Shown here one piece after another: positions 10,513-21,913 of a stretch of 64,000 nt of DNA. Within the stretch, counting starts at the first letter, position 1. Every line of letters begins with the position of its first letter. The position numbers were made by a program, and so were the translations under genes. The stretch lies in assembly GCA_037176885.1 (NCBI GenBank), contig JAWWNJ010000011.1, positions 62,001 through 126,000 of the forward strand, read 5' to 3'. This stretch comes from Favolaschia claudopus (Eukaryota > Basidiomycota > Agaricomycetes > Agaricales > Mycenaceae). The notes below the pieces were generated by a model, which had not been told where the DNA came from, ran no database searches, and saw nothing but the letters and a program-made list of their open reading frames with translations.

Positions 10513-13500
10513 CTAGCCGCCGACGTTTCCCCACAGCTGCGATAACGGAGAGATCGGTTGTTGTACCCCACCGTGAGTATGGAACGAAGCTGCCGCCCGC
10601 GGATCGAGAGACAAGTGTCGTGCATGCGTATGCTGACCGAATCCACCTTGCGGCGCGAGACCCGCGCTTTGGACATGACCCGGCGAATGCCCGACACCAA
10701 GAGAAGACCCAATTGGCTGCTGCTGTTGCGGTGAAGGCACGAATCCCTGCCCCGACGTCGCATAAAACACATTCATCTCGCCCGTCGATCCTCCACCAGA
10801 TGCATACTGCGGCGCCGAGGTCGGCGTCGCAGGTCCATAACGATACGATTCACCTCCCCGAGGCAGAAAAAGCTGCTGCTGCGCGGCAACCATCGAACTC
10901 GACAGCCCGCGCTGATGAGTCGACGGCGACAGCCCATGACCATGCCCATGCCCAAACCCACCACCCATATTCGGCGCTGACCCCGGAATCTGCGGCGTAG
11001 GATACGACGACGCCCAGATAGTCTGCTGCCCAACAGGATCCTGCGACGCAAACCGATGATGTCCGAGCGCGTGCTGCCGCTGCTCAGCACCGGCATATCC
11101 CCCTAACCCACCACCAACAACCACCTGCTGTCCAAGAACATGCTGCTGCTGCTGCTGTCCAGCCCCACCGCCTGCACCAAACATCAATCCCGTCTCATCC
11201 CTGGCCGCCGCCCAAATCGACTGCTGCTGTGCCCCACTTCCAAATAACAGCCCATCGTTCCCACCCGGCTGCGGTGCAGCAGGCACGGGCTTCTTCGAAA
11301 ACGTATTCAGCAGATCCAGCGCTGTGGTCGCAGGCACTTGGCTTCCCGTCGTAATCGTAATCGGTTCCTGCTGCTGCTGCTGCGGGGAACGCATAGGGGC
11401 ATGCTGCTGCTGTTGCTGGTGATGCGGCGATGGAATGCCTATGCCGATACCGCCCAGGCTCAGGCCCAAGCCCATCCCGAGAGGCGGAGGACGCAACGGC
11501 GATACCGACGTCGTCGTCGCCGTTGCAGGTTGGGGCCGCCCAATCCCAATCGGCGTAGGCTTCACAGGCGTCTTTGGACTCGTACGGGCGGTAGTCGGAA
11601 TCCTTGGCGACGCTTCCACTCGATCTCTGCAATACACATCAACGTCAGTCCACATCTCACGCAACGACAAAAGCAAGCTCACCTCAAATCCCAAACGATC
11701 TTATCGTCGTCCTCATCGTCGTCGTCGTCCCCATCCTCACTGACACTGCTAACCCCTGCATCACTCTGATCAAGGAACGCAAACGCATCATGCAGCAAAT
11801 CGTCGTCTGTCCGACTCGTCTTTTCCGTCTGTGCGTCGTCGTCGTACTCGTCGTCCTGCGCAGTTTGCTGCTGTATCCCTAACTGGGGTTGATACAATCG
11901 ATTTTGAGGGCCAGCGGGCACGATCGCCTCGACGCCCTTAACAACAAAGACCCCGCCATACATCGCCAACGGCGAATTCTATATTCGTAAATCATTCAGC
12001 CTCCTGTATCCTTCCTTCCTCCAGCAAAAGGAAAAGAAAAACATACCGGAAGCCCAACCAACCTCCTGGCATCCCTCAACAAATCCGCAATTCGCATCAG
12101 CTGCTCCACATTCGGATGCACACCCTCCCGTAGCCCCACCGTCACCTTCCTTGGCTCTGCCGTCTTTGTCTTTAAATTCTTCTCGCCGCCGTCTCCCCCG
12201 TTCACAGAGGCGCTGCCTAACAACGGAAGCCACCCGAGCATATCGAGATCCTCGTCCAGCTCAAGCTCCAACTCCTCCTCTCCCCCCTGCCCTTGCCCTT
12301 GAGCTTCGCCTTCCCCAGAACCTTCAAGCGGCGCTTCAGACAACTTCGGCAACATCCCCACCGGGAACGTCCTCGCCAGCCGCCTCAAAAACTCCGCATA
12401 CGTCGTCCAAAAGCGGCGCCTTGCCTCCTCCAGCGCATCGTCGCCGTCTCTCTCCCTCTCCCCCCATGCTTCTTCACCTTCACCTGCACTCTGACTCTGG
12501 CGACCGCCCGCACCCAGAGCAGAAGTGGCAACACTCGTGGAAGGAGGAACAGCCCAGGCCCAATTGGCCCTCACCCACCGACTCGCAACCCTCAACGCCG
12601 GCAACGTCCTACGAAACTCGGCGCTGATACGTTCGGCGAGCCCGACGCCTTCTTCACCACCCCCATGGGCTCCGACGATACCTGCTCCTGCCCCTACAAT
12701 TGCTGCGTCGGCACTGACAACCCCCCCGCCTCCTGCCGCCGCTCCTCTCGCCGCTCCTCCTCCTCCTCCCCGTCCCCTCCTACCCCTCCCGCCTCCTCTC
12801 GCTCCTCCTCCTCCCCTTTCACCTCTCCCCGTCTCTCCCAACGCACCAGTCGCCCCAACCACACCCCCTCCCCCTCCCCCAGTCGTATACATATCCACCT
12901 CGCCCAACTCCCTCACCCCGACCCCAAGCAACGCATCATACAGCTCAAACACATGTATAAGATGCGCTCTTTGCACCCTCTTCTCTTCTCTTTCTCTTTC
13001 CTTCGTCTCTTTCGCCTCGATCTCAGCGGATTTGACAGGCATGGCGGGGGTGACAGTCCCCGTGCGATTGCGTCTGTTACCGCTATTGCGGCCACCACCA
13101 CCTTTCCCCGCCTCCTTCTCCTTCTCCTTTCCGCTGTAATCCTCTTCACCAGTAACAGGCATCGGAGGAACGACGACCATCCTCCCAACCCACACTGCGC
13201 CCTGCGCCACCATCAACACCCTCACAATCATCTCCTCAGGCAACATCCGCCTTGCGACCATCCGCGCGAAGGCGCGCGCGAGGTGCGAGGCGAGGGGCGT
13301 GGCACGGGTTAGGGCGGGGGTGCTGGAAAAGAGAGAGGTATGTGTTAGCATAGGCAGGAAGAACCATTCAGGAATTTGAAAGCAAAGAGAGAAAGACAGG
13401 AAACCAAAGAAAGACGGGGAAGACAGGGAGGCAAGACACAGAGAAGACACAGCAAAATAGATGAATGAGAGCGACTCACCTCCCCTCCCTCCACAACGCA

Positions 13501-15163
13501 TGCAACAATACCACCTCCCTGCGAAACCTCTCCACCCTCACCCTTGGCGGCTCCCTCTCTTCCTGCTCCTCGTCGGTCCCTTCTCCCTCATTCCCATTCC
13601 CATTCCCGTTTTTCGCATTGCCGTTGCCATTCTGCCTGGCACCCCCACCCTCACCACCACCATTCCCCCGCCCATGCACCCTCGCATCCACCGCCTTCGC
13701 CTTGGCCAACATCCCCGCGAGGTTCTCCCCCGCGGTGTCGAAGGGCGCGGCGACGCAGAGGGCGCGGAGGTACCAGAAGAGGGAGGCGAGGGGGTCGGAT
13801 TCGTATCTACATAAGGGTGGGGGGATAAAAAAGGGTGAGTGAGTGGGATTGAGATTGAGGAAGAGAAGAGGAGAGGAGGAGGAGGAGGAGAGGAGAGAAC
13901 AGAACAGAACAGAAAAGGGAAATAAATTTTGAATGCATGAGAAAGGGGAAAACGTGCAGACATGGATTCCAGTCCAAGAAGGACTGCCTCTCCGGACAGC
14001 AGATGCCCGGAAGGAAACACAAGAAGGAGGAAGCGGGGGCACATCCAGCGATTGCACGTCCCCGAATCCACACCTTGTATCCGCACATTGTATCCCGCAT
14101 TCAAAGCGAAGAAAGCCAAAATATCCCAAACGCGGAGGGAAAACGCAGAACGAAGAACAGAAAAAGCACTGACCCCGCCAAAATAGCCAACTGATGCGCG
14201 GCGTTACCTTCCTCCGGCGCCAGCGCATGCGCAGCCGTATACAGCGCCTTCGCTCGGGAATAGTTCGGCCGTGGCTCGATGTAAACCTGTTGCTGTTTCT
14301 TCGCGTTCGGATTCTTTCCTGCAAACATGAGTCAGTGAAATGTCAGCGAAATGAGGACAACAAACGAGAATGGCATAATGCAACTCACCCGGGGGCATCT
14401 TATACTGCTCCCTATACCTCGCAATATCACCCAAACAAACCAACGCCTTGCTCAGCACCGAACACGCCGTCTTGTCGTCCACGCTCATCATCGTCTCAGC
14501 AGCAGAGGACACAGCAGCAGCAGAAGGAAACCCAAAATGATTCATCCTATCCTCCGTAGCGCCGTGCCCGTGTTCCTCCTCCTCCGCGGCGGCGCCCGAC
14601 CCCACCACGAGCTCCGGCGGCAAGTTCACGTGGGGCGCAAACGGTCCTATTTCATACGCGCGCTGTACGCGTAGAACGAGCGCACGCCAGAATCGGTCCT
14701 CATCTGCGAGAAATTGCCGGAATCGTTGGAGGAGTTTGCGCGTTTCTACAGGATTATTGCTGTTATTGTGGCGCTGGTTATTGTTGTTGTGGTTGTTTTG
14801 AGGCCGAGAATTCGAGTTCAATCGCTGCTTGTAGAGAGCTATAAACGCATAGCTTGTCTGCATCCACAAGTAGGTTCCAGCATCACGGGATTCGCGCGCG
14901 TTGGGGTGGAGGAGCAGTAGGTGGAGATATCGCCGTCGTAGACTACATTTTCCCTGAGACTTATACCGGATAATAAAGAGATATCACAAACTTTTTGCGC
15001 TCGAAATCGGCTTCGCGATAGTTGGCCCACACGTCCCCCGAAAGCAGAGTCTTGAGCCCGGCATGGATGCTGCGTGCCTCGCTGCAACGATGGAGTCAGC
15101 GGCTTCAATCACGTGTACATGCTCAGAGACGTACCGAGCGACGAGGGCAGGTTGGTCGGTCAT
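10513..15163 (-). CDS. EST1/SMG7-like protein (nonsense-mediated decay or telomere-associated)
   Basis: A multi-exon gene. Start ATG at 15163 (MTDQPALVAR), first donor GTACGT; exon 2 reads HAGLKTLLSGDVWANYREADFE, a typical EST1 N-terminal start. The next exons give LWMQTSYAFIALYKQRL with an Asn-rich loop, SKALVCLGDIARYREQY, and then the TPR-like core: PNYSRAKALYTAAHALAP, GNAAHQLAILAG, and YESDPLASLFWYLRALCVAAPF, the hallmark of the EST1 DNA/RNA-binding domain. The domain resumes after Gly-rich insertions with FWTTYAEFLRRLARTFP and a DEDLDMLGWLPL helix. The C-terminal third (10513-11694) is Gln/Gly/Pro-rich low complexity ending QLWGNVGG. In characterised proteins of the family, 14-3-3-like TPRs bind phosphorylated UPF1 (SMG5/6/7) or telomerase (Est1). 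No PIN nuclease domain is visible, so SMG7/EST1 fits better than SMG6. Which of the two roles applies cannot be told from sequence. Confidence 0.78.
12725..12895 (-). repeat. Gly/Arg/Ala-rich low-complexity insert in the EST1-like gene
   Basis: The plus strand is nearly pure C/T with CCTCCT and CCCC runs. Read on the minus strand it encodes runs of glycine with RGRRGRGG-type clusters between two conserved helices of the EST1 domain. Confidence 0.75.
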
Positions 15164-15692
15164 CGTCGAGCGAAGCGACGGCTAGGCGCTAACGGCGGGC
15201 ATGGAGGGAAGAAGACAGGTCAAATGAACACGTGACTGTCGGCTATTGCCGAATCGAACTTTCTTTTGTTCCACCACTACCGACTCAGACCATTCTGCTC
15301 GAATGCGGGAGGCAACCGTACGGCCATGCCTGGGGTGTACTTATTGGCTTGAGTCACATCAAGATTTGTCCATTCGGATTTCTATCTGGTCGGGATTTTC
15401 GCGCGAATTCCGAACCGCGTCGGAAGTTCAAACTTCAAAGTGAGCACGAGTGCCACGATATTCATTGCAGAAGAAGACATACAATTTTTGAGATTTTCCT
15501 CGACGAGCTTTGTGCGAGCTCGGCGCATGTATATGTGCGCGCGTAGCAGTGCATTCAACACTCACGTCGACAACAAGGCAAGGTAAGTACATAACATACG
15601 CTTGCACATCAACTAACTGAAAGATACCAGATTATATGTCCAATGTAGAAGCAAGATAATAGATATAAAAGGAAAACGCGCTAGCGCTGGCG
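15164..15692. other. Intergenic between EST1-like start and chitin deacetylase stop
   Basis: About 530 bp; should hold the promoter of the EST1-like gene and the 3' end of the deacetylase gene. No clear TATA box or open frame of note. Confidence 0.5.
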
Positions 15693-17833
15693 TCATGTCC
15701 AGAGCATCATAACGACAGCGGCGAGAAGGATTGAAGTCCAAGAGGATGTTGTTGTGGTGAGGGCGAGGGCAGCGCTCGTTCCGCTAGGAGCGTGAGACGG
15801 CGCAGAAACCGACGCAGCACCGGAGCCTGAAGGCTTTGACGGCGACTTTTGGCTGCCGAAAAGCGTCAGCGTATTGCACGACGAATTATACACAAAACAA
15901 CTTACGACGCCGACGCACTAGAATTCGAACTCGCATCCACATTAGCGTTGGCATTCGGCTTCGGTCCATTCTTCGCGTCAATCAAGTTATTCAAAGTAAC
16001 CGGACCCGTATTACTAGCCGCGTTTTGATACGAGACGTTCCCGCCAAACAGCTCGCCCATGGGAGCGACTTTCCAGTTGTTCTCTATCATGAGCGGGTAC
16101 GCGGCCATGAAGGCGTCGACGGATTGTTTGCTGAGTTCGTGTTCGAGGACGACGAGGCCGGGGGATTTGGAGCCTGGCGAGAAGAAGTGCAGACGAATTA
16201 GGGCGAGGAATAAGAGCAGGAGGGAGGCAGAGACGAACCGGTCAACCACTTCTTCATATCGCTTTGAATTTTTTCGGCAGTGGTTTGCGGCGGATTCTCG
16301 GTGAGAGTCCAATCGTCTGTGCTAAAAACAGTAGAGAGCCAATCAGATATTAACTCATATATTTTGCACGACATAGCATAGCATACTTACTCATGATTCC
16401 AAATGACCGTAGTCATGCCGAAAACCTTGCGAGAAACGGAACAATTAGCATATTGAATCAGTTAACGAGGAAGATCATACCTCCTTAGCAATAGCTGACA
16501 CTCGTTTATCGGTATCTGTTCAGCTCAGTGAGAATGAAGACAAGAACAAAACGAAGGCGGTGCATACCACCAAACGGAGGCTGGATAGAGTTTATTAGGT
16601 CAGGAGTTGAGAGTAGCTAGTACGATGTGGCACTCACCCGCCAGAACTTGGGAATCCGACCACCGGTCGAGTTGTGGATGAGCTGCATCGTGAAGCCAAG
16701 CTGCAGTCCCAAAATTCTTAACACGTCGAGAAGCATAAGAAGAGTTTATTTAATGCATACCTCAGCTACGACTTGGAGATTACTCAACGTAGTCGTATAT
16801 CGATGACTCCTTCAATCGAGGTGTCGTCAGCCCAAGTTCCAAAAAGCAGTATTATTCAGTGGGTGAAGCGAGAGAGAGCGTACATACCACGTATGCACAG
16901 CCAAATCATTCCCCATCTCAAACATCTTCTTAACTGCATCGGGGTTATATATCATGTTGCTGCCTGCACGCCGTATTAGCCCCACCCGTTGTGTCCGTTC
17001 AACCCAACAAGAGTGCACTACTAACCAATGAGGAAATGTGTGGTTTTCTGATTTTTGCTGGCGAGGAACGAGAGGAGTTGGCTGGTGCCCTAGACAAACC
17101 GCAGTGAGAATTGGAAAGAATCTAAGCTAGTAGTATGAACAATTCAGCAAGACATACTTACATCGGAGGGTCCATCGTCGAAACTGAGCGCCACAGTCCC
17201 CGCAGGCCCATCCCAAACGTCTCCGTCAATCCGGCATTTGTACGTCGCAGAGCAGATTTCCGGACTGTTGGGATCACCTGCATTCCATGCATACGTACTA
17301 CCAGCATCAGTACTCAAACCAACGAGGATGAAGTCAAAGGAATAGAGTCCACTGACCGCCATTCGGATACACAGGATTTCCACCGTTTTCCGATTTCGGG
17401 ACCCCGACATTCGGGATAGCTTTCCGTGCGACGGCGTCGTTGAGGGCGTCCACCCATTTAGCGGGGATCAGTTTTTCGTCGATGTCGTTGGGCTGCCAGG
17501 GATCGGGGAAGCCTTTTGACCATTCTGCAATATGGAAAATTAGGGGCACGAATATAAAGCTAGAGACTTGTGATACCTGAGGAACCAACCGCCGCATAGG
17601 ATACGCCGTCCGTTTCATCTCCGCGTCGAAATAACGCGTGGACTGAAGAAATATATTAAGGACGAGGTCAATTCGATGAAAAGTAAGTACACACCAGGGT
17701 GGTCAGAGTCGTGGTACCACCTTGAGGGTAAAGCATCAGCCTCAGAATGCGAATGCGAGTGGTCGTTGTGACGAGGGTAGGTAGAAGCGTAAGAAAGGAG
17801 AGGCAAGGCGAGCAACGTCGCCAAAACAACCAT
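15693..17833 (-). CDS. Chitin deacetylase, secreted and GPI-anchored (CE4 / NodB domain)
   Basis: Removes N-acetyl groups from chitin to give chitosan at the cell wall. ATG 17833 starts a signal peptide (VVLATLLALPLLSYAS) followed by a His-rich stretch. All five CE4 motifs are visible once introns are removed: ALSFDDGP (metal-binding and base Asp; about 17190), HTWSH (metal-binding His pair, made by joining CATACGTG to GAGTCATCG across the intron at about 16.8-16.9 kb), RIPKFWRPPFGDTD, TVIWNHD..DW, and LVVLEHEL. The C-terminus is Ser/Ala-rich and ends in a hydrophobic tail (SILLAAVVMMLW), the usual GPI-attachment signal. About a dozen introns, many shorter than 60 nt. The length and order match fungal chitin deacetylases. 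Nothing suggests inactivation. The nearest gene, the EST1-like one, lies downstream and is co-oriented, with no evident functional link. Confidence 0.9.
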
Positions 17834-20760
17834 AGTCACAAGTGAAGTGGGGGGAGAGGAAGAGCAAGAAAGAGATACGGAGCCTCACGGGCAAGGCCGT
17901 AATATTTAAGGCGTTCGTCCAGCGATGTCGAAACCGATCTTACAAAAATAGGATCATAATTCTTCCTTGATCAAACATGGCGTTGCACGCAAAGCCCCGG
18001 GTAACGTTTGAGTAACGTAGATGAAGTTGCAAATTTCTGCAGACTCAGTAGGGCTGGAGCTGAGAATAAACCGCTGATTTTGTGGAACGGTTTCGTGTTG
18101 AAAAGCAGCCTCAGTAGGCCTGAGTTCGAGCTGAGCTGTTTAACAACTCAGTCTGCCTTCATCCTCGCGCGATGCGCGACGTCGGCGTGTCGGACGTTAC
18201 GGTTAGCCAAGTCGTTTTGAGAACTTTCGATTTGTGAAAGATAACGAAGACGGCGAGCGCTCGCCGTATTACTATCTATCCTCAGTCTCCATCCGAGTGG
18301 TCCGACTCGGCGAGTTTCAAAGTCCGAGCCTCGAGGTTTGCTGGAGCTTTGACCAAGGAATTCCGCCAGGTCAAGTAGGACATTCTGCCAGCAGAAAGTC
18401 GAGTTATAGACGGAGACAAGCGACCTGAGGTCAGAGACGGTTGTCTTGAGGGTAGAGGATGATATGATTGTGAAACGAGAACAGAACGAGAAAGCAACTG
18501 TTGGATGGCTGTGCAAATGATTAACCGGATCATTCCGGCAGGTCCAACCTTCCTTCCATGTTCGTTTCGACACACACCGTAGGACCGCGAATTACGAGTA
18601 CTTTTAAGTAGTCGTTCTTTTCGTTTTTCGGGATGAGGAAATCGCATTTTTGATTGCATCAGTGTCCTCAGTTTAGAATGTAATGAAAACGCGTTTTTCT
18701 CCCACGAATTTGATGATGCATCTGTTCGCATCTGATTGGGATCCAGAGGAACGGAGCCGGAAAACCCCGAACCGTTCTCAATGCGAGCTGGTCGACGCGC
18801 AAGCGGCGACCGAGCGAGCTTTGAGCCTGGCAGTTCAAATTGGAATAATTGCCATTCGCTGTTACCTCAACGCTGTACCATACAGCAGCTCAAAAGACGG
18901 ATGTATCTTGAACTTGTTGAACCAACTTACAGCTTGAACGTCTTTTTGTTCGTGTAATTGTCGTGTGAATTTCATCTCGATGCTGGGCCCTGGCTTACCA
19001 GACGTTGTAGGGTTTAATATCTGGCTCATACTCACCTGCCAGGGAAACACCCTCATATGTACCTGCGATTGTCAATCATCATGACTGGTAAAATATTAAC
19101 TTGCTCAGCGTCGAGTGTCTAGATCGAGCCGAACTCTATGGATTCGGAGCCGGAGGCTTTTTGTTGGTTTTTGGGGAAACAGACCGAACCTAACTGAACT
19201 CCCGACATAGGGAGGTCAAATAAACAAAGTATCACATTTGTATGCAATTGGTTCGGGGCTGCCCAAGCAATTGCCTTATGAGGTGACACTACTTACATTA
19301 TTACTATGAATTGTATAACTGTCTGTAGTACTGCTGGAAGCTTGTGAGAATATCTCATGCATATGCCGCCGTTTCAACTTTGTTTCAACTACGCCGCTCA
19401 CGTGAGTGAGATGTGACATAACGCTGTGACCTGACGCGTCTCCTTTTCCCCCACCATCTGCACCTCTTCTCCAAGTTGGGTGTGTCTCTCATTGCTGCTG
19501 CCTGCAGCAAGCACACGCAGGCAGCATCTTTGCACTCTCGGACTCGGACAATTTCAGCTTCTGCCTACGAGGGCACCGAGCTGGATTATATCATCATTAT
19601 ATACTGTAGAGTGTCTGTCTACGAGAGACTAGCTTCTGCTCAACTCCGGCCGCTTCTGCCGTTGCTTCAGAATTGTGGTTTCCTTGGTGGTTTCAGTTGT
19701 TTGTGCTCTCAATGTGCTCTGTTACCGAATCACTTGACTGCCAATTCTATGAATTCTTTGGCTACACTGCGGTCCTCGTCGTTTTCGCCGGCAGTTGCGA
19801 GACGCACACTCAACGCTGGGTCCATTCACGCTTCTATAGTGTATCGCAGTATTCCCTGTCGACTCTGTCTGCTTCAATGACGAGGAGAGAGGAAGAGAGG
19901 GATATACTCGTGTGTTGCCACAATTCTATCTCTTCACTTCTAACCTATGCACAACTCAGCATCCCATCCTGCTATGCCGAGGTTGGCACCAAATTCCGAC
20001 CTCCCCCTTTGTTACGCTGGTGAACGCAGTGCATTGGCACCTACTAGATATGTCACAACGAAACTCCGTACCTGAGGAGTGCAAGGTTACTCCCCACTGT
20101 CTCTCTATTTGCTTGCTAATTCACATATCAGCTCGACAGTCGCCTCAATCGGCGCTGGCCGTTACCCCGCCACCGCCGGCCCCCACGTCTCGAACAGCAC
20201 CCACCACGACGTAGACGCCTTTTGTTTGTTTCCATGTTATGCTCTTTCTGTTATATTTTAACTACTCGAGTAGATAGAGACATGTTACTCGTCAGACCGA
20301 CCTCGCTACTCGACCCCCGTGTCACTTGCCCCGGGCCGCCTCTGCCCCTTACCGATGTTTGTGTCCGCGGCCCCCCACCACCACCTGCGACTCGGCTCTC
20401 GCGCGTCGCTGTATAAAAACCTCTGTAACATCCAGGACCGTTGTCAAGTCATTCAAGTCCATGCCACATCACACTCCTCCCTCAAATACTTGGTAGTTTC
20501 AGTCTTGCATTGTGTACCCTCCATTTAATACATCTACTTTCCCGTTCAAACTACGTACTACTCACCCTACTTGGATGCGTCCATCGCTTTCAAATTTTGC
20601 TCCTCAGCTTCAATTAGGACGTGTTTGTTAGAGAAATCATTGCGCAGAACCGTGGGTTGGAGCGTCAGGACGGTCGTAGTAGACCCACAGGGAACGATGC
20701 TGAAACAAAACAAAAAGTGCGAGTTCTGCCGCACCGAGTGGCGGCCCACTTACCGCATGT
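17834..20760. other. Gene-poor stretch between chitin deacetylase and palindromic element
   Basis: About 2.9 kb. The first part is the deacetylase promoter side. Open frames here (for example minus 18148-18573 and plus 19476-19880) lack recognisable domains, so I do not call them genes. It contains an 18 bp perfect palindrome (18250-18267), one copy of a dispersed repeat (19568-19633) and a GC-rich block followed by TATAAAAA near 20411 and a pyrimidine-rich tract to 20570, which could be promoter-like or an LTR relic. Confidence 0.5.
19568..19633 (+). repeat. Dispersed repeat, copy 1
   Basis: Begins CGAGGGCACCGAGCT and ends with GTCTGTCTACGAGAGACTAGC. The same two blocks occur at 36713-36762 with a shorter spacer, and a weak third match is at about 61394-61438. 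Confidence 0.6.
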
Positions 20761-21200
20761 AATAAGCGGCTTACAGTATCGTTTTTATGGGACAAAAAAA
20801 GGGCCAAATCAGGTCCCTTTTTATCTGAACAAAAAAGCGGCCTGAAAACTGCCTTATTTAGGCAGATATTAGGGCAACATTGTTTTGTGCCTGATTATCT
20901 GCAATAAAAACGATACTGTAGGGGCTTTTTATTTGTGGTCCTTCACAGTGGCTTGCCATCTGCCAGATTAGCAAGGTTGGTGCAGGGTAAACTGGCTGCT
21001 GGCAGCTACAGCGCTGAACCGCAAATAAAAAGCACCGTACAGTACTAGTATCGTTTTTACTGCAGATAATCAGGCACAAAATAATGTTGCCCTAATATCT
21101 GCCTAAATAAGGCAGTTTTCAGGCCGCTTTTTTGTTCAGATAAAAAGGCCTGATTTGGCCCTTTTTTGTCCCATAAAAATGATACTGTAAGCCGCTTATT
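20761..21200. mobile_element. Palindromic pair of miniature inverted-repeat elements
   Basis: A near-perfect 440 bp palindrome with its axis near 20980. The left arm is 20761-20966, the right arm 20991-21200 and the loop about 24 bases. Each arm contains a ~150 bp unit that itself has inverted ends: TACAGTATCGTTTTTA at 20772-20787 and its complement at 20905-20920 on the left; 21038-21053 (interrupted by a 6-base insertion) and 21175-21189 on the right. The sequence next to each end (GCTTTTTATTTGYGGTCC-like) is also shared, so the true termini are longer than 16 bases. TA followed by CAGT at the tips is suggestive of Tc1/mariner-type elements. No coding capacity. Confidence 0.75.
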
Positions 21201-21913
21201 ATTCGCGGTCCTGCGGTGTGACATACTTGGCTTGCAGTCCGATGTCAACGTTATGACGGAAAAGATCTGGAATTGTATGTGATGATCTATGAGAGTGTCA
21301 TAATTTTTTGGGTGTCTTTTCCATTGATCAACACAACTTGAGCATCCACCAAGCATCCACTCTTCTTTTATCTCTGTGGAATGCGCCAGAGGTGAAGTCA
21401 CTGCTTTCAAGTGAGCTGATTTCAGTATTTCGAGATTCCCACAACAATATGAAGATCTATCTGCCTCAATCTGTTTCATGGAAAATATTCTGAAACTGGC
21501 GTGCCTTGTCTTTTGACTAAAATAAAAGCCTAAAGGTCTAGCTCTCCCAACGTCTCTTATACAAATGTGAAAACAATTTAGTTCTTGTGTCGTGAGGGTG
21601 CAATTATCAACCGCAAACCAGAGTTGAAGAATCAAATACATGCATCCACACCCTCATAAGAGATCAGATCCCGCAAGCGAGAGACCCCTTGCACAAATGT
21701 GATTCAATGCACCTAGAGATCAGATTGATTCAGCGGAAAATCCATATGTGAGATTGTAAAGATCCAATAGATCCAAGATTTAAGAACTTCAATTGATGAG
21801 GTGAAACTTGTCACTGGCAGTATGAAGTGAGGGGAACCAAAGTATATTCTACGTGAGTGGGTACATCATTGAAGGTATATATGCTGTCTAATAATTCTAG
21901 AGTTGCAAGTCAA
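21201..21913. other. Intergenic, 3' side of PKS-A
   Basis: About 700 bp of A/T-rich sequence. The minus-strand frame 21057-21641 runs into the palindromic element and shows no domain. Nothing functional recognised. Confidence 0.5.

Noticed and set aside
12293..13312. Long plus-strand Pro/Ser-rich frames opposite the EST1-like gene
   Set aside because: They are shadows of the GC-rich minus-strand exon, which carries the conserved EST1 helices.
18250..18267. Perfect 18 bp palindrome ACGGCGAGCGCTCGCCGT
   Set aside because: A short GC-rich palindrome with no adjacent gene or repeat family; could be a protein-binding site but nothing supports it.
20230..20580. Possible solo LTR: GC-rich block, TATAAAAA, pyrimidine-rich tail
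   Set aside because: No matching direct repeat, target duplication, primer-binding site or reverse-transcriptase remnant nearby.
21057..21641. 194-codon minus-strand frame next to PKS-A
   Set aside because: Half of it lies in the palindromic miniature element and no domain is visible.
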